DNA from: Ectothiorhodosinus mongolicus
GTDB taxonomy: Bacteria; Pseudomonadota; Gammaproteobacteria; Ectothiorhodospirales; Ectothiorhodospiraceae
Assembly (NCBI RefSeq): GCF_022406875.1
Contig: NZ_CP023018.1
Coordinates: 942,686 to 1,006,685, forward strand
Direction: 5' to 3'
DNA: 64,000 bases
The position numbers were made by a program, and so were the translations under genes. Positions 8,245-18,867 of this stretch are shown here, one piece after another. Under the pieces are notes generated by a model. The model saw only the letters and a program-made list of their open reading frames with translations, did no database searches and was not told the DNA's origin. The stretch's first letter is position 1. Every line of letters starts with the position of its first letter.

Positions 8245-9570
8245 ATGCAGACAGCCTCCCAGGAGCGGGCCTGGCATTTTTGGCTTTATGGCCTGCCCGG
8301 CCTGCCGTTGGCCGCTTTGGGCCTGCCCTTGTATATCTACCTACCGACCTTTTATGGCACCGAGATCGGCCTAGGGCTGGCTACTGTCGGCTTTCTATTG
8401 CTGCTGGCGCGCGCCACCGATGTGATTTCCGACCCTTTGATTGGTGCACTGTCGGATTATCTGCCGATCAAACATCGCCGCAAATGGATGATGGCGGTTG
8501 CGGCGCCTTTGTTGATGATTTCCATCAGCGCTTTGTTCACGCCGCCCGAAGATGCCGGAGCCGGCTGGCTGTTATTTTGGAGCCTGCTGGTTTACCTGGC
8601 TTGGAGTCTGATTACTCTGCCATATAGCGCCTGGGGCGCTGAATTGTCCGAGGATTACCACCGGCGCAGCCAGATCACCGCGAGCCGCGAGGGCTTTGTG
8701 CTGCTGGGAACGCTGGTGGCTGCCGGCCTGCCACTGGCGCTGGGGCTGGCCAGCAACCAAACCGGTGAGATTCTCTCGGCTTTGCAGTGGATGCTGCTCA
8801 TTGCCTTACCTTTGGCTTTGTTCATCGCCCTTTGGTGGGTGCCTGAACCACAGCGTCGCGGGCCACCCGTGCCGGTAGTTCAAGGGCTGTCTTTGCTGCG
8901 CGAGAACCCATACTTTGCGCGCCTGATCAGTGCCTATTTGTTGAATGGCTTGGCTAATGGTCTACCGGCCACGCTGTTTTTATTGTTCGTCACTTACGTT
9001 CTGCAGACACCAGATCAGTTCGGGGTATTGCTGGGCATATACTTTGTCAGCGGCATTTTGGGCTTACCCATTGGCTTGGCGTTGGCGAAAAGATGGGGAA
9101 AACACCGGGTCTGGAGTCTATCGATGCTTTGGGCCTGCCTGATTTTTATGTGGGCGCCGTTTCTGGGTCCCGGGGACTTTTGGCCATTTTTCGTGATTTG
9201 CGCGCTCAGCGGCCTAAGCTTGGGTATTGATATGGCCCTTCCAGCATCCATTCAAGCGGATGTCATTGATATGGATACCGCCCAGGGCGGCGGTGAGCGA
9301 GCCGGTTTGTTTTTTGGCCTATGGGGCATGACCACCAAACTGGCCTTGGCTTTGGCGGTTGGATTGTCTTTCCCCTTATTGGCACTGACTGGCTTTAGCA
9401 CCGATCCTGCGCCTGACGCCAATGGCAATCCATGGGCACTGGCTTTACTCTATGGGGCATTGCCTATTCCTTTTAAGCTCGCAGCCGCCCGCATGATGTG
9501 GCGCTTTAGCCTAGATCAGGCCACGCAACAGGCACTGCGAGAACGCATTGATGGAGAGCGCGCTTTATGA
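8245..9570 (+). CDS. MFS transporter, GPH sugar-cation symporter type (MFS_2)
   Basis: Membrane protein of 441 residues with 12 hydrophobic segments. It resembles the melibiose-type GPH family: a DPLIGALSDYL motif near residue 63 in loop 2-3 and RRKWMM after it, and SAWGAEL near 125. The ATG follows the methyltransferase stop with no gap. Despite the family name, its constant pairing with a cyclopropane-synthase-like gene and DUF3833 suggests a lipid or membrane-related substrate rather than sugar; that is inference. Confidence 0.82.
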   Translation: MQTASQERAWHFWLYGLPGLPLAALGLPLYIYLPTFYGTEIGLGLATVGFLLLLARATDVISDPLIGALSDYLPIKHRRKWMMAVAAPLLMISISALFTPPEDAGAGWLLFWSLLVYLAWSLITLPYSAWGAELSEDYHRRSQITASREGFVLLGTLVAAGLPLALGLASNQTGEILSALQWMLLIALPLALFIALWWVPEPQRRGPPVPVVQGLSLLRENPYFARLISAYLLNGLANGLPATLFLLFVTYVLQTPDQFGVLLGIYFVSGILGLPIGLALAKRWGKHRVWSLSMLWACLIFMWAPFLGPGDFWPFFVICALSGLSLGIDMALPASIQADVIDMDTAQGGGERAGLFFGLWGMTTKLALALAVGLSFPLLALTGFSTDPAPDANGNPWALALLYGALPIPFKLAAARMMWRFSLDQATQQALRERIDGERAL

Positions 9571-10103
9571 AACGTCTGATTGCCTTTATGCTTTTGCCAT
9601 TGGTTCTGCTGTTCTTGAGTGCCTGCAGCAGCGTTTCCATTGAAAACTACCGCCATAGTGAGCCGCAATTGAACCTAGAAGACTATTTCATTGGCCAGAC
9701 CCGTGCTTGGGGCATCTTTCAAGACCGCAGTGGCCAGGTACAGCGCCAATTCACGGTAGACATCCATGGCTATATGGATGGCGATGAATTGGTGCTCGAT
9801 GAAGATTTTTTATACAGCGATGGCGAGGTCGACAAACGCATCTGGCGTCTGCGGCGTATTGATGAGAATACCTATGAAGGGCGTGCTGATGATGTCATCG
9901 GTGTTGCCAAAGGGCATCTTGAAGGCAATGCCTTTAATTTCAGCTATACCTTGGATCTGCCTTATCGCAACGGCACGATTAAAGTGAAGTTTGATGATTG
10001 GATGTTTCTTCAGTCTGATGGTGTGATGATCAACCGTGCCGTCATGAGCAAATTTGGCATCCGTTTGGGTGAAGTCACGCTGGTATTCCAGCGCACAGAT
10101 TGA
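9567..10103 (+). CDS. DUF3833 lipoprotein
   Basis: Protein of 178 residues with a lipoprotein signal: basic start, long hydrophobic stretch, and a lipobox ending LSAC at residue 20. The mature part matches DUF3833, with the FxGxxxAWGxFQDRxG pattern near 41 and an acidic beta-rich body ending in LVFQRTD. The start ATG overlaps the MFS stop. Function unknown. It regularly travels with the methyltransferase and MFS genes, so it likely serves the same lipid-modification process at the membrane surface. Confidence 0.83.
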   Translation: MKRLIAFMLLPLVLLFLSACSSVSIENYRHSEPQLNLEDYFIGQTRAWGIFQDRSGQVQRQFTVDIHGYMDGDELVLDEDFLYSDGEVDKRIWRLRRIDENTYEGRADDVIGVAKGHLEGNAFNFSYTLDLPYRNGTIKVKFDDWMFLQSDGVMINRAVMSKFGIRLGEVTLVFQRTD

Positions 10104-10158
10104 ACCAGTAAGAAGTGAGATGGTCGTATCTGGGTAGAATCCCTGTGGAGCTGACCCC

Positions 10159-10710
10159 ATGATCACTCGGGCAAAAAAAGTGTGGTTTGCGCCGCTTGCA
10201 TTGATGCTGATGTTAAGCAGCTCTCTTGGCGCAGTATCAATGATTCCCTCAAACCAAGATCTTGTGCTCAAAAGCAGTGGTACGGCCACCTGGATGCGCT
10301 TTGTGCGCGTCTATGATGCCGCTTTGTTTGCGCCCAGCGATGCTCGGGTTGAGCAGGTGTTGCAAAAAGATGTGCCACTGAGTCTGAAAATCGAATATCT
10401 GATTGGCGTGAGTGCCGATAACATCGTTAAAGCAGCGGATGTGGCATTAGCCCGGCAGCACGGTCCAGAAGTTTTGGATCGGTATTCCACACATATCCAA
10501 AGACTGCACCAAAGCTATCAAAGCACCGAACCAGGCGACCGCTACCGCCTCGATTACCGTCCCGGCGAAGGCATCAGTCTGTGGTTCAATGATCAGTATT
10601 TGGTCAGCATCAACGATGACAAATTCGCGCGCCTATATGTGGGCATTTGGCTGGGTGAGCAGCCACTATCTGAGCGTTTGAGAACCGCTTTGCTTAACTG
10701 GGAGGATTAA
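10159..10710 (+). CDS. Chalcone isomerase-like domain protein, exported
   Basis: Protein of 183 residues with a signal peptide (hydrophobic stretch ending SSLGAVS near 27). The mature part has the chalcone-isomerase-like fold seen in bacterial periplasmic proteins: [31 protein letters not shown], and the C-terminal [17 protein letters not shown]. Bacterial members are not known to isomerise flavonoids and probably bind fatty acids. It closes the lipid cluster. It converges on msrA with a 17-base overlap. Confidence 0.8.
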   Translation: MITRAKKVWFAPLALMLMLSSSLGAVSMIPSNQDLVLKSSGTATWMRFVRVYDAALFAPSDARVEQVLQKDVPLSLKIEYLIGVSADNIVKAADVALARQHGPEVLDRYSTHIQRLHQSYQSTEPGDRYRLDYRPGEGISLWFNDQYLVSINDDKFARLYVGIWLGEQPLSERLRTALLNWED

Positions 10711-11335
10711 AGCGCACGCCGGTACCACCCAGCCCACAATAGCCGCCAGGATTTTTGGCCAGATACTGCTGATGGTAGTCCTCAGCGAAATAAAACTCGG
10801 GCGCGCTGATGATTTCTGTGGTGATCGGGTCATGCCCTGCTGTCGTTAAAGCCCGTTCAAAAGTCTCAAGACTGGCGTCGGCCTGGTCTTTTTGTTCTGA
10901 ATCGTAGCAATAAATGCCTGATCGGTACTGAGTGCCTACATCATTGCCTTGACGCATGCCCTGTGTGGGATCGTGGCTCTCCCAAAATACTCTCAAAAGC
11001 TCCGTGTAAGCGATTTTTTGAGGATCAAAAACCACCAACACCACCTCATTGTGTCCGGTCATACCGCTGCAGACCTCGCGATACGTCGGATTGGGGGTGT
11101 GACCAGCGGCATAGCCAACAGCAGTCGCATACACCCCGTCTAGCTCCCAGAACTTGCGCTCAGCACCCCAGAAACAGCCCAAACCAAACAGCGCTTTACG
11201 CATATCCGCGGGATAGGGCGGCGTCATGGGTGTCTGCAAAACCGCATGTTTTTCTGGAACTGCCATGGGCTCAGTACGGCCCGGCAAGGCCTCCTCAGCA
11301 CTGGGCATGGCGGCTTTCTTGAATAATCCAAACAT
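10694..11335 (-). CDS. msrA: Peptide-methionine (S)-S-oxide reductase MsrA
   Basis: Repairs oxidised methionine in proteins. The catalytic cysteine lies in [10 protein letters not shown] at about residue 54. Other family signs are [37 protein letters not shown] and the C-terminal [13 protein letters not shown], whose cysteine can resolve the disulfide. It is 213 residues with an N-terminal extension of about 45 residues before the domain and no export signal, so it is cytosolic. Its 3 prime end overlaps the convergent chalcone-isomerase-like gene. It follows recG on the same strand by three bases. Confidence 0.95.
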   Translation of the reverse strand: MFGLFKKAAMPSAEEALPGRTEPMAVPEKHAVLQTPMTPPYPADMRKALFGLGCFWGAERKFWELDGVYATAVGYAAGHTPNPTYREVCSGMTGHNEVVLVVFDPQKIAYTELLRVFWESHDPTQGMRQGNDVGTQYRSGIYCYDSEQKDQADASLETFERALTTAGHDPITTEIISAPEFYFAEDYHQQYLAKNPGGYCGLGGTGVRFNPPS

Positions 11336-11338
11336 AAT

Positions 11339-13417
11339 TCACCCTACCTTACCGTAGGCCTGAGCATCCCCAAGCCAGCGATCAATCAGTAACTCCACGC
11401 GGTCAGGATAATCTTCCAACAAACTGGCGGCTACCTGTTTGGCATCGTCGATCATGGCCTCATCGCGCAGCAAATCGGCAATGCGAAATTGCATCATACC
11501 CGTTTGTCGGGTCCCCAAAACTTCCCCGGGACCCCGCAATTCCAGGTCAATTCGCGCAATCTCGAATCCATCGGTGCTGGCGCGCATGGCATTGAGGCGG
11601 TGCTGCGCGGTCTCTGACAAAGGCGGATGATACATCAGCACGCAGGAACTCTGAGTGCTACCTCGCCCCACACGCCCACGAAGCTGATGCAGCTGAGCCA
11701 AACCGAGGCGCTCGGCATTCTCAATCACCATCAATGAAGCGTTGGGCACATCGACACCTACCTCGATCACCGTTGTGGCGACCAAGAGTTGAATATCACC
11801 CTGCTTAAACGCCGACATCACCGCCTCTTTTTCACGCGGCTTCATGCGGCCATGTATTAAACCCACGGAAACATCACTTAAGGCTGTTCGCAATGCTTCA
11901 TGAGTGTGCTCTGCTGCCTGCGCCTGCAAAGCATCAGACTCCTCAATCAGAGTACAAACCCAATAGGCTTGGCGACCCTCACGAATCGCATGATGAATGC
12001 GATCCACCACCTCATTGCGCCGCTGATCACTGATCGCTACGGTTTGCACCGGTTGGCGCCCTGGCGGCAACTCATCGATCACCGAATAATCTAGGTCTGC
12101 ATATGCGGTCATGGCCAAGGTTCTTGGGATCGGTGTGGCGGTCATAATCAACTGATGTGGCAAGTGACCATCTCGTTGTCCCTTGTCGCGTAGGGCCATG
12201 CGCTGATGTACGCCAAAACGGTGTTGTTCATCGACCACAACCAGAGCCAGATTGCGAAACTGAAGCTCTTCCTGAAATAAGGCATGCGTGCCGATCGCAA
12301 TCGCCGCACTACCCGTTTCGATGGCTTCCAGAGCCTCACGCCGTTGTTTGACGCCTTGCTTACCGGAAAACCACGCAGTTTGGATACCCAAGGGTTCCAG
12401 CCACGCCTTAAAATTTCGCAAATGCTGTTCAGCGAGTAATTCAGTGGGAGCCATGACCACCGCCTGATAACCTGACTCGATGGCCTGCAAACAAGCCGCC
12501 AACGCCACTAGGGTTTTGCCGGAACCCACATCACCTTGCACCAGACGCAACATCGGCTGGGGTCTGGCCATGTCCTCCAGTATCTCGGCAATGACTCGCT
12601 GTTGCGCCGCCGTCAGTGCAAATGGCAACTGGGTTTTCAGCGCATCTAGGAGCTTACCCGCGCTGCGAAGGGCTGCTGCGGGTTGTTGGGTGGTCTGGCG
12701 GCGCAGCTTCTCCATGCTCAAGTGATGCGCCACTAACTCTTCAAAAGCGAGGCGCCGCTGCGCCGGGTGTTGTCCCTGCAGCAGTTCATCCAAAGGCGCA
12801 TCTTGGGGAGGGCGGTGCACAAAGCGCAGGGCCGAGAGTAGGTCGGGCAGTCCCGCCAGTGCCAGCAATTGCGGGGGCAGATAATCCGGCAGAGAATCCA
12901 CGCGCTGCAAAGCCTGATCAGTAAGTCGCCTCAAGCCGAGCTGGTGCAAACCCTCGGTAGTGGGATAGATCGGCGTGAGGCTCAATTCCAGCGGCTCACC
13001 TTCGGGCCGCAGAATCCGATACTCAGGGTGTACCATCTCCAAGCCCTGTCCCCCAAGGCGGATTTCACCAAAACAGCGCAGCAATGTCCCGCGCGCGAGC
13101 ATATTCTGCTGCGCCAGGGAAAAATGAAAAAAGCGCAACGACAGGCTGCCGGTGCCGTCGGCAACGCGCACCACCAGCATGCGCCGACCCCTTAATATCA
13201 CCTCATTGAGCTGAACTGTGGCATCAATGGTGACTTCTTCCCCGGGGCGCACACTGCCCAGGGGCCGGACGCGCGTGCGATCCTGGTAGCGCATCGGCAA
13301 GTGGAACAACAAATCGGTCACACTGTGGATGCCCAGCCGCTCCAGCCGGACGGCCATTTTCGGGCCGACACCTTTTAGCGTGTCGAGACGATCCTCACTC
13401 CAAGACGAGGATGGCAT
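11339..13417 (-). CDS. recG: ATP-dependent DNA helicase RecG
   Basis: Superfamily 2 helicase of 692 residues (usual length) that reverses stalled replication forks and processes branched DNA. N-terminal wedge/OB domain ([14 protein letters not shown] near 40). Helicase motifs follow: Walker A GDVGSGKT near 294, Walker B DEQH near 396, [12 protein letters not shown] near 425, and the motif VI region [10 protein letters not shown] near 590. It ends with the RecG wedge-contact region. Its start overlaps the ridA stop by 23 bases, so ridA and recG are in one transcript. Confidence 0.97.
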   Translation of the reverse strand: MPSSSWSEDRLDTLKGVGPKMAVRLERLGIHSVTDLLFHLPMRYQDRTRVRPLGSVRPGEEVTIDATVQLNEVILRGRRMLVVRVADGTGSLSLRFFHFSLAQQNMLARGTLLRCFGEIRLGGQGLEMVHPEYRILRPEGEPLELSLTPIYPTTEGLHQLGLRRLTDQALQRVDSLPDYLPPQLLALAGLPDLLSALRFVHRPPQDAPLDELLQGQHPAQRRLAFEELVAHHLSMEKLRRQTTQQPAAALRSAGKLLDALKTQLPFALTAAQQRVIAEILEDMARPQPMLRLVQGDVGSGKTLVALAACLQAIESGYQAVVMAPTELLAEQHLRNFKAWLEPLGIQTAWFSGKQGVKQRREALEAIETGSAAIAIGTHALFQEELQFRNLALVVVDEQHRFGVHQRMALRDKGQRDGHLPHQLIMTATPIPRTLAMTAYADLDYSVIDELPPGRQPVQTVAISDQRRNEVVDRIHHAIREGRQAYWVCTLIEESDALQAQAAEHTHEALRTALSDVSVGLIHGRMKPREKEAVMSAFKQGDIQLLVATTVIEVGVDVPNASLMVIENAERLGLAQLHQLRGRVGRGSTQSSCVLMYHPPLSETAQHRLNAMRASTDGFEIARIDLELRGPGEVLGTRQTGMMQFRIADLLRDEAMIDDAKQVAASLLEDYPDRVELLIDRWLGDAQAYGKVG

Positions 13418-13778
13418 CCATCTCTACCTGCGCATCCTTGGGCAGGCTGGCCACACCAATGGCGGCGCGCGCGGGGTAAGGCTCGTGGAAGTATTCGCTC
13501 ATCACCTGGTTGACCAGAGGAAAATGCGCCAGATCGGTCAGAAACACGTTGAGCTTAGCCACATCAGCGAGACCGCCGCCGGCTGCTTTGGCTACCGCGG
13601 CCAGATTGTCGAATACCCGTCGGATCTGAATCTCCATGCCGCCTTCCACCATTTCCATGGTGTCTGGCACCAAGGGAATCTGCCCCGACAGGTAGACAGT
13701 GCTGCCCACTTTGATGGCTTGAGAATAGGTACCGATGGCTTGGGGGGCATCGAGTGTGGTAACGATTTCGCGTGGCAT
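13395..13778 (-). CDS. ridA: Enamine/imine deaminase RidA
   Basis: Hydrolyses reactive 2-aminoacrylate and related imines made by PLP enzymes. I chose the ATG at 13778 because AAGGAG precedes it and because it gives a 127-residue protein, the family length. Family motifs are seen: AIGTYSQAI near residue 13, YLSGQIPL near 29, and [19 protein letters not shown] near 105, with the arginine of the active site in YPARAAI. It sits 10 bases after lysA and overlaps recG. Confidence 0.95.
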   Translation of the reverse strand: MPREIVTTLDAPQAIGTYSQAIKVGSTVYLSGQIPLVPDTMEMVEGGMEIQIRRVFDNLAAVAKAAGGGLADVAKLNVFLTDLAHFPLVNQVMSEYFHEPYPARAAIGVASLPKDAQVEMDAILVLE

Positions 13779-13788
13779 CGCGGACTCC

Positions 13789-15036
13789 TTAATCGGGCAA
13801 AAGGGTTTCTCGCGCCAGCAGGGCATCCAGGCTTTCTCGAGGGTTAACGAGATAGGCCCGGTCCCCGTCGACCATGATTTCCGGTGGACGCGGACGCGTA
13901 TTGTAATTCGAACTCATCACATAACCATAAGCACCGGCGGAGCGAATGGCCAGCAAATCACCCGTCTCTAAAGCCAGTGCTCGAGATTTACCAAGAAAAT
14001 CACCGGTTTCACAGACAGGCCCAACAATATCCCAAGTGGCTGGCGCTACATCACGCGGCCGCACGGGCACAATGTCCATCCAAGCATCATAAAGAGCCGG
14101 GCGAATCAGATCGTTCATGGCCGTATCGACAACCGCAAAATACTTATCGGCAGTCGGTTTCAGGTACTCCACCCGAGTCAAGAGCACCCCGGCGTTACCG
14201 GCAATGGCCCGCCCAGGCTCTAATAAAATCTCGTAATCCAAGTCTTGCAGTTCCGCCAGCATCTCCCGAGCGTAGTCCTCTGGCAACGGCGGATTCTCAT
14301 CGCGATAGCGGATTCCCAGGCCACCGCCAAGATCCAAATGCTGGAGATGAATACCCTCCGCATTTAGTGAACCGACCAAATCCAGCATTCGCCGCAAGGC
14401 GTCAACAAAGGGCTCGGTGCGGGTTAGCTGCGAGCCGATGTGACAATCAATACCAACCACCTGCACATGCGGCAGATCCGCCGCTTGGCGGTATACCGTC
14501 AGCGCAGTCTCAACATCCAAACCAAACTTGTTCTCTTTGAGCCCCGTGGAAATATAAGGATGCGTCTTCGCATCCACATCCGGATTGACTCGCAAGGAGA
14601 TCGGCGCCAAGACCCCCAGTTCGCCAGCGATTTGATTGATGCGCCTGAGCTCAGGCTCAGATTCAACATTAAAGCAGCGGATACCCACCTCTAAGGCACG
14701 GCGAATTTCTTGGGGCTGCTTGCCGACACCGGAAAACACCACTTTGTCGGCTTGCCCACCGGCTAGGAGCACGCGCTCCAACTCACCCACCGAGACGATG
14801 TCAAAGCCCGAACCGAGGCGTGCCAACACATTGAGCACGGCCAAATTACTATTGGCTTTTACCGCATAACAAATGAGATGAGGCCGCGCAGCCAGCGCCT
14901 GATCAAACGCTTTCCAATGGCGCTCTAGCGTCGCCCTTGAATAGACATAGGCAGGGGTTCCGTGTTGCTTAGCAATATCTTCAAGATTGACTTGCTCAGC
15001 ATGCAAGACGCCGCCCGAATAATTGAAATAATCCAT
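13789..15036 (-). CDS. lysA: Diaminopimelate decarboxylase LysA
   Basis: PLP enzyme of 415 residues for the last step of lysine biosynthesis. The PLP lysine is in YAVKANSN near residue 59. The glycine-rich phosphate loop is LDLGGGLGI near 226, EPGRAI near 275, and the catalytic cysteine is in VGPVCETGD near 345. Family length and fold type III order agree. The small lptM lipoprotein gene sits nine bases upstream, an arrangement common in Gammaproteobacteria. Confidence 0.97.
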   Translation of the reverse strand: MDYFNYSGGVLHAEQVNLEDIAKQHGTPAYVYSRATLERHWKAFDQALAARPHLICYAVKANSNLAVLNVLARLGSGFDIVSVGELERVLLAGGQADKVVFSGVGKQPQEIRRALEVGIRCFNVESEPELRRINQIAGELGVLAPISLRVNPDVDAKTHPYISTGLKENKFGLDVETALTVYRQAADLPHVQVVGIDCHIGSQLTRTEPFVDALRRMLDLVGSLNAEGIHLQHLDLGGGLGIRYRDENPPLPEDYAREMLAELQDLDYEILLEPGRAIAGNAGVLLTRVEYLKPTADKYFAVVDTAMNDLIRPALYDAWMDIVPVRPRDVAPATWDIVGPVCETGDFLGKSRALALETGDLLAIRSAGAYGYVMSSNYNTRPRPPEIMVDGDRAYLVNPRESLDALLARETLLPD

Positions 15037-15045
15037 GAGGGCGTA

Positions 15046-15174
15046 TCAGTCCTGCTGCGGTGCGTCACTGGGCAGGAAAAGGTCACCTTTTTGACCACAA
15101 CTGGACACCATGCTGGCCGTGCCCAGCACCACAACAATGACTACAAAAACGCTTCTGGCCCAGCAAAAAGGCAT
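15046..15174 (-). CDS. lptM: LPS-translocon maturation lipoprotein LptM
   Basis: A 42-codon gene. It starts at ATG 15174 after TGGGGA and stops at TGA 15046-15048, nine bases before lysA. The product has a basic residue, a long hydrophobic stretch (VFVVIVVVLG) and a lipobox V-S-S-C at residues 23-26. The mature N-terminus is CGQKGDLFLP, matching the family signature CGxKGxLxLP. LptM (formerly YifL) assists oxidation of the LPS translocon LptDE in the outer membrane. Location directly before lysA is the conserved gammaproteobacterial position. The mature part is only about 17 residues, shorter than in enterobacteria. Confidence 0.85.
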   Translation of the reverse strand: MPFCWARSVFVVIVVVLGTASMVSSCGQKGDLFLPSDAPQQD

Positions 15175-15198
15175 CACTATCCCCAAATACTCCGGTCT

Positions 15199-16032
15199 TT
15201 ACCCGATTCCCACCACTTCGCTGGCCGCCTGCGTCACTACCTGCTCCAGTTCGGCCCGACAGGCAACGATATGGCCGATGACGATAATCACCGGCGCAGC
15301 AAAATCCTCCTGCTGCATGTGTTCCTCAAGCTTATCTGCCGTGGTAATCAATACTCGTTCATCTGCAGTGGTCGCGGAGGCGATGACCGCTGCCGGAGTC
15401 TGAGGCGCCATACCGCCAGCAAATAGGTCACTGAGTATGAGAGGCAGATTTTTCAGGCCCATATACAACACGATTGGCTGCCCCAGCTTGGCCACCTGCA
15501 ACCAATCGATGCCGTCTGGAGTCATTTGTTTGCCGGCCCCATGGCCTGTTGCTAGGAAAATCGCCTGATTGACCCCACGATGAGTGGCGGGAATACCCAC
15601 AGCACCCAAGCCGGCCAGACCAGCCGTGAGCCCAGGGATCACTCGGTGACCGATACCAGCCGCTTTTAATGCGGCCACTTCCTCGCCACCACGCCCGAAG
15701 ATGTAGGGATCTCCCCCCTTGAGACGCACCACCCTAAAGCCGCGTCGCGCCTGGTCAATTAGCGTCACAACGATATCGTCTTGCGGGGTAGAGGGTTTGC
15801 CGCCCCGTTTACCGACAAAAACCCGCGCCGCACCGGGCCGCGCCAAGTTTAGGACACGCTGATCCACCAAGGCATCATGGACCAAGACATCGGCCTGCAT
15901 CAATGCGGACAGGGCATGCACTGTGAGCAAACCCGGGTCACCCGGACCGGCACCCACAATCCATACATCCCCGGGCGTGAGTATCGGCAGCCCCGGCACC
16001 AAAGTGCCCAAATTATTGGTGGCAATATTCAT
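15199..16032 (-). CDS. cobA: Uroporphyrinogen-III C-methyltransferase (SUMT)
   Basis: Adds two methyl groups to uroporphyrinogen III to give precorrin-2, the entry to corrin and siroheme synthesis. It is 277 residues. SUMT motifs are seen: WIVGAGPGDPGLLT near residue 28, DVLVHDALV, VGKRGGKPSTPQ, VRLKGGDPYIFGRGGEE near 104, and PGLTAGLAGLGAVGIPATHRG. There is no CysG-type dehydrogenase domain. It lies 11 bases downstream of cobM and ends a cobL-cobM-cobA run. Could also serve siroheme or heme d1 synthesis, but the neighbours indicate cobalamin. Confidence 0.94.
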   Translation of the reverse strand: MNIATNNLGTLVPGLPILTPGDVWIVGAGPGDPGLLTVHALSALMQADVLVHDALVDQRVLNLARPGAARVFVGKRGGKPSTPQDDIVVTLIDQARRGFRVVRLKGGDPYIFGRGGEEVAALKAAGIGHRVIPGLTAGLAGLGAVGIPATHRGVNQAIFLATGHGAGKQMTPDGIDWLQVAKLGQPIVLYMGLKNLPLILSDLFAGGMAPQTPAAVIASATTADERVLITTADKLEEHMQQEDFAAPVIIVIGHIVACRAELEQVVTQAASEVVGIG

Positions 16033-16043
16033 TTCTGGTGAAA

Positions 16044-16796
16044 TTATACCCGGTAGCGACGGTGATAATCTGGATCATACAATGCGCTTTCGCGAAAATC
16101 CTGTCCACCCAAAGCAGGACCGACCAAAATGAGGCCCGTTCGCTCCAGTTCATGGGCACTGCTTGCAGCTACCAGCTGTCCTAAGGAGGAGCGCACCAAT
16201 AACTGTTGCGGCCAGGTGGCGCGAACGACGACCGCGGCTGGGCAGTCGGATCCATAAAAGGGCAAAAGTTTTGCCACCACTTCTTCCAATCGGTTGACCG
16301 CCAGATGAATGGCTAGCGTGGCACCACTACCAGCAAACTGCTCTAGAGTCTCGGACTTAGGCATTTTCGAGGCGCGTCCCGACAAGCGCGTAATCACTAG
16401 GCTTTGGCTGACTTCGGGCAGCGTCAGTTCCCGCCCCAATTCCGCCGCAGCGGCGGCAAATGCGGGCACACCCGGTGTCATGGTCCAGGCAATCCCAAGA
16501 CGCTCCAAGCGACGAATTTGTTCGGCCACAGCGCTATAAATCGATAAGTCGCCAGAGTGCAGGCGTGCCACATCCTCGCCCGACGTATGCGCTCGCTGAT
16601 ACTCGGCTTCGATGGCATCGAGATCCAAGGGGGCAGTATCCACCAATCGAGCGCCTGGTTGGCAATGGCTCAGCACCTCCTTGGGTATAATTGAGCCGGC
16701 ATAAAGACAAACTGGACAGGCCGCCAATAGGCGCACGGCTCGCAAAGTCAGTAAATCAGCCGCGCCCGGGCCAGCGCCGATGAAATGTACGGTCAT
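16044..16796 (-). CDS. cobM: Precorrin-4 C11-methyltransferase CobM
   Basis: Methylates C11 of the corrin ring. ATG 16796 is chosen because it overlaps the cobL stop in ATGA fashion and begins [11 protein letters not shown]. The glycine-rich N-terminal loop ([13 protein letters not shown]), YAGSIIP near residue 34, [11 protein letters not shown] near 85 and the TPGVPAF region near 106 fit the CobM/CbiF group. It is about 250 residues, the usual length. It is the middle gene of cobL-cobM-cobA. Confidence 0.94.
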   Translation of the reverse strand: MTVHFIGAGPGAADLLTLRAVRLLAACPVCLYAGSIIPKEVLSHCQPGARLVDTAPLDLDAIEAEYQRAHTSGEDVARLHSGDLSIYSAVAEQIRRLERLGIAWTMTPGVPAFAAAAAELGRELTLPEVSQSLVITRLSGRASKMPKSETLEQFAGSGATLAIHLAVNRLEEVVAKLLPFYGSDCPAAVVVRATWPQQLLVRSSLGQLVAASSAHELERTGLILVGPALGGQDFRESALYDPDYHRRYRV

Positions 16797-18043
16797 AAAA
16801 CCATCTCCGGCTTTTGCACTACCCACTGTAAAACGGTCATGCCAGGACGAAAAGCGTGCATTTGTCCGACTGCATCCAAGCGCTCAACCGACAGGCGACT
16901 GAGATGCCCACCCAGCTTTTGCCAAGCATTTTGTACCACCAATTCGGTTTCTACTGCCACGCAATTCACCACCAGACGACCGCCAGCACGCAGCGCCGTC
17001 CAGCAAGTTTCTATTAATTCAGGATTACGCGCACCACCGCCAATAAAAATGGCATCCGGAGTGGGCAGATCCAGCAATAAATCGGGCGCCTGACCGATGC
17101 GCACCTCAAACTGTGGCACACCCAAGGCCAGACTGTTGCGCGTCGCCCGCGCTGCCCGATCAACATCCACCTCGATACCGATGGCCTGGTTGGCTTTATG
17201 CGCCAAGAGCCACTCAATAGACACGGACCCCGAACCGCAACCCACATCCCATAACAATTGCCCTGCCTGGGGTTGAAGGCTGGATAGGGTCACAGCCCTG
17301 ATCTCACGCTTGGTAATCTGGCCATCATGTTCGAACCAATCATCCGGCAAACCACGGGCTACGGGCCAGATGCGCGCTCCGGGGTCTGCCTTGACCTCCA
17401 GCCCCATGAGATTGAGTGCAGCGACATCTGCAAAAGTGAAACGCTTAGCCAAACACTGACGAATGCGTTCGCGCGGACCACCCAAACTCTCCAGCACCCA
17501 AACTCGGCTGTCACCAAAGCCCCACTCACTCAGCGCCTCACAAACAAGCCGCGGCGAGCTAGCATCTGCACTTAACACAAACAAACCCCGACCCGGCTGT
17601 AGAGCCGGTCGCAGACACTCCAAGGGACGATGCGTCAAGGAAACCACCGGTCTGTGTTTTTGTTCCCATTTGAGTCGGGCAGCGGCCAGCGTCAAACTGG
17701 AAAGCGTAGGGACACAAAGCATTTCCTCAGCAGGCAAAAAGCGGCGCAAAGTATTGCCAATGCCATGCAAAAAAGGATCGCCCGATGCCAGAACCGCCAC
17801 AGCTTCACCGCGCAGTTGCATCAAGTCAGCCATACTGTCGCTCAGCGGCGATTTCCAGGCGACCCCCTTATCACCGATCAAAGATTCGGTGAGCTGCAAA
17901 TGACGACGCGCGCCGAACACATGATGCGCTTGTGCCAGCAATTGCCGAGCTGCTGGGGACAGACCCTCGACGCCTTCCTCACCCAAGCCTATGATGCTAA
18001 GCCAAGGAGTGGATGTTTCCGGCGGTGTTGACTCATGGTCCAT
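16793..18043 (-). CDS. cobL: Precorrin-6Y C5,15-methyltransferase (decarboxylating) CobL
   Basis: Fused enzyme of about 416 residues. The N-terminal CbiE-type half ([26 protein letters not shown]) methylates C5; the C-terminal CbiT-type half ([16 protein letters not shown] near residue 240, then [12 protein letters not shown]) methylates C15 and decarboxylates. ATG 18043 gives MDHEST and follows an AAGG; the frame is open back to 18091. Its start region faces cobK, which is transcribed in the opposite direction from 18097, so a short divergent promoter region of about 50 bases lies between. Confidence 0.94.
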   Translation of the reverse strand: MDHESTPPETSTPWLSIIGLGEEGVEGLSPAARQLLAQAHHVFGARRHLQLTESLIGDKGVAWKSPLSDSMADLMQLRGEAVAVLASGDPFLHGIGNTLRRFLPAEEMLCVPTLSSLTLAAARLKWEQKHRPVVSLTHRPLECLRPALQPGRGLFVLSADASSPRLVCEALSEWGFGDSRVWVLESLGGPRERIRQCLAKRFTFADVAALNLMGLEVKADPGARIWPVARGLPDDWFEHDGQITKREIRAVTLSSLQPQAGQLLWDVGCGSGSVSIEWLLAHKANQAIGIEVDVDRAARATRNSLALGVPQFEVRIGQAPDLLLDLPTPDAIFIGGGARNPELIETCWTALRAGGRLVVNCVAVETELVVQNAWQKLGGHLSRLSVERLDAVGQMHAFRPGMTVLQWVVQKPEMVL

Positions 18044-18096
18044 GAATTTGCCTTTGCCTTCGGTTTGCTCAAGCCAGCGCGAGCGAAGCACTCATA

Positions 18097-18867
18097 ATGC
18101 CCGGCCCAGTGCGCATTTTGCTACTGGGTGGCACTCAGGAAGCGCGGCAAATTGTCGAGCACCTGATTCCAAACAGTGAATATCAAGGCGTTTACTCACT
18201 AGCAGGACGCACCCAATCGCCGCAGCTTCCCAACTGGCCGGTGCGCCAAGGCGGGTTTGGCGGCATTCCTGGCCTGATCGACTATTTGCGCCAGCAAGAT
18301 ATCGATCTCATTATCGACGCCACCCATCCTTTTGCCGCACAAATGTCTCGCCACGCCGTTGAAGCTGCGGCGACAGTGGGTATTGCAGTGCTGCGTGTGG
18401 AACGTCCTGCTTGGCAACCCGAAACCGCTGATGACTGGCGCTGCATGAATGATTGGGTCAGCCTGATCAAAGCCCTAGGAGCCGAATCCAGGCGCGTGTT
18501 TTTAAGCATTGGCCGGCAACATGTGGGCGAGTTTGTTGCTGCCCCCCAGCATTTTTACCTGCTGCGCAGTATCGAACCGCCCGAGCAGATGCCGCCCAAT
18601 AGCCTCTGTCTACATGATCGTGGGCCATTCAGTCTGGCTGAGGAACTAGAGCTACTGAAAAAGCACAAAATCGAGGTAATCGTCAGCAAAAATTCGGGGG
18701 GTCAGGCCACCCAAGCCAAGCTCTTAGCCGCCCGCGAACTGGGTTTACCCGTGCTGATGCTTAATCGCCCCGCCATGCCCCCTGCGACCGCCGTGGCGGC
18801 CGATGCTGCGGCGGCATTGAGCTGGCTGAGCGCTTACAAGCCGCCACCCACAGAGCGCGGCGTATAA
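18097..18867 (+). CDS. cobK: Precorrin-6A reductase CobK
   Basis: NAD(P)H-dependent reductase of 256 residues that reduces precorrin-6A. Motifs: RILLLGGTQEAR near the N-terminus, IDATHPFAAQMS near 75, RVERPAW near 108, and VSKNSGG near 201. It is the only plus-strand gene in the corrin cluster. It diverges from cobL and overlaps cobJ at the 3 prime end by 34 bases on opposite strands. Confidence 0.93.
   Translation: MPGPVRILLLGGTQEARQIVEHLIPNSEYQGVYSLAGRTQSPQLPNWPVRQGGFGGIPGLIDYLRQQDIDLIIDATHPFAAQMSRHAVEAAATVGIAVLRVERPAWQPETADDWRCMNDWVSLIKALGAESRRVFLSIGRQHVGEFVAAPQHFYLLRSIEPPEQMPPNSLCLHDRGPFSLAEELELLKKHKIEVIVSKNSGGQATQAKLLAARELGLPVLMLNRPAMPPATAVAADAAAALSWLSAYKPPPTERGV

Noticed and set aside
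14925..15137. Minus-strand ORF of 70 codons between lysA and cobA
   Set aside because: It is in another frame of the same segment. The lptM frame has a lipobox and family signature and a ribosome site, so that is the real gene.
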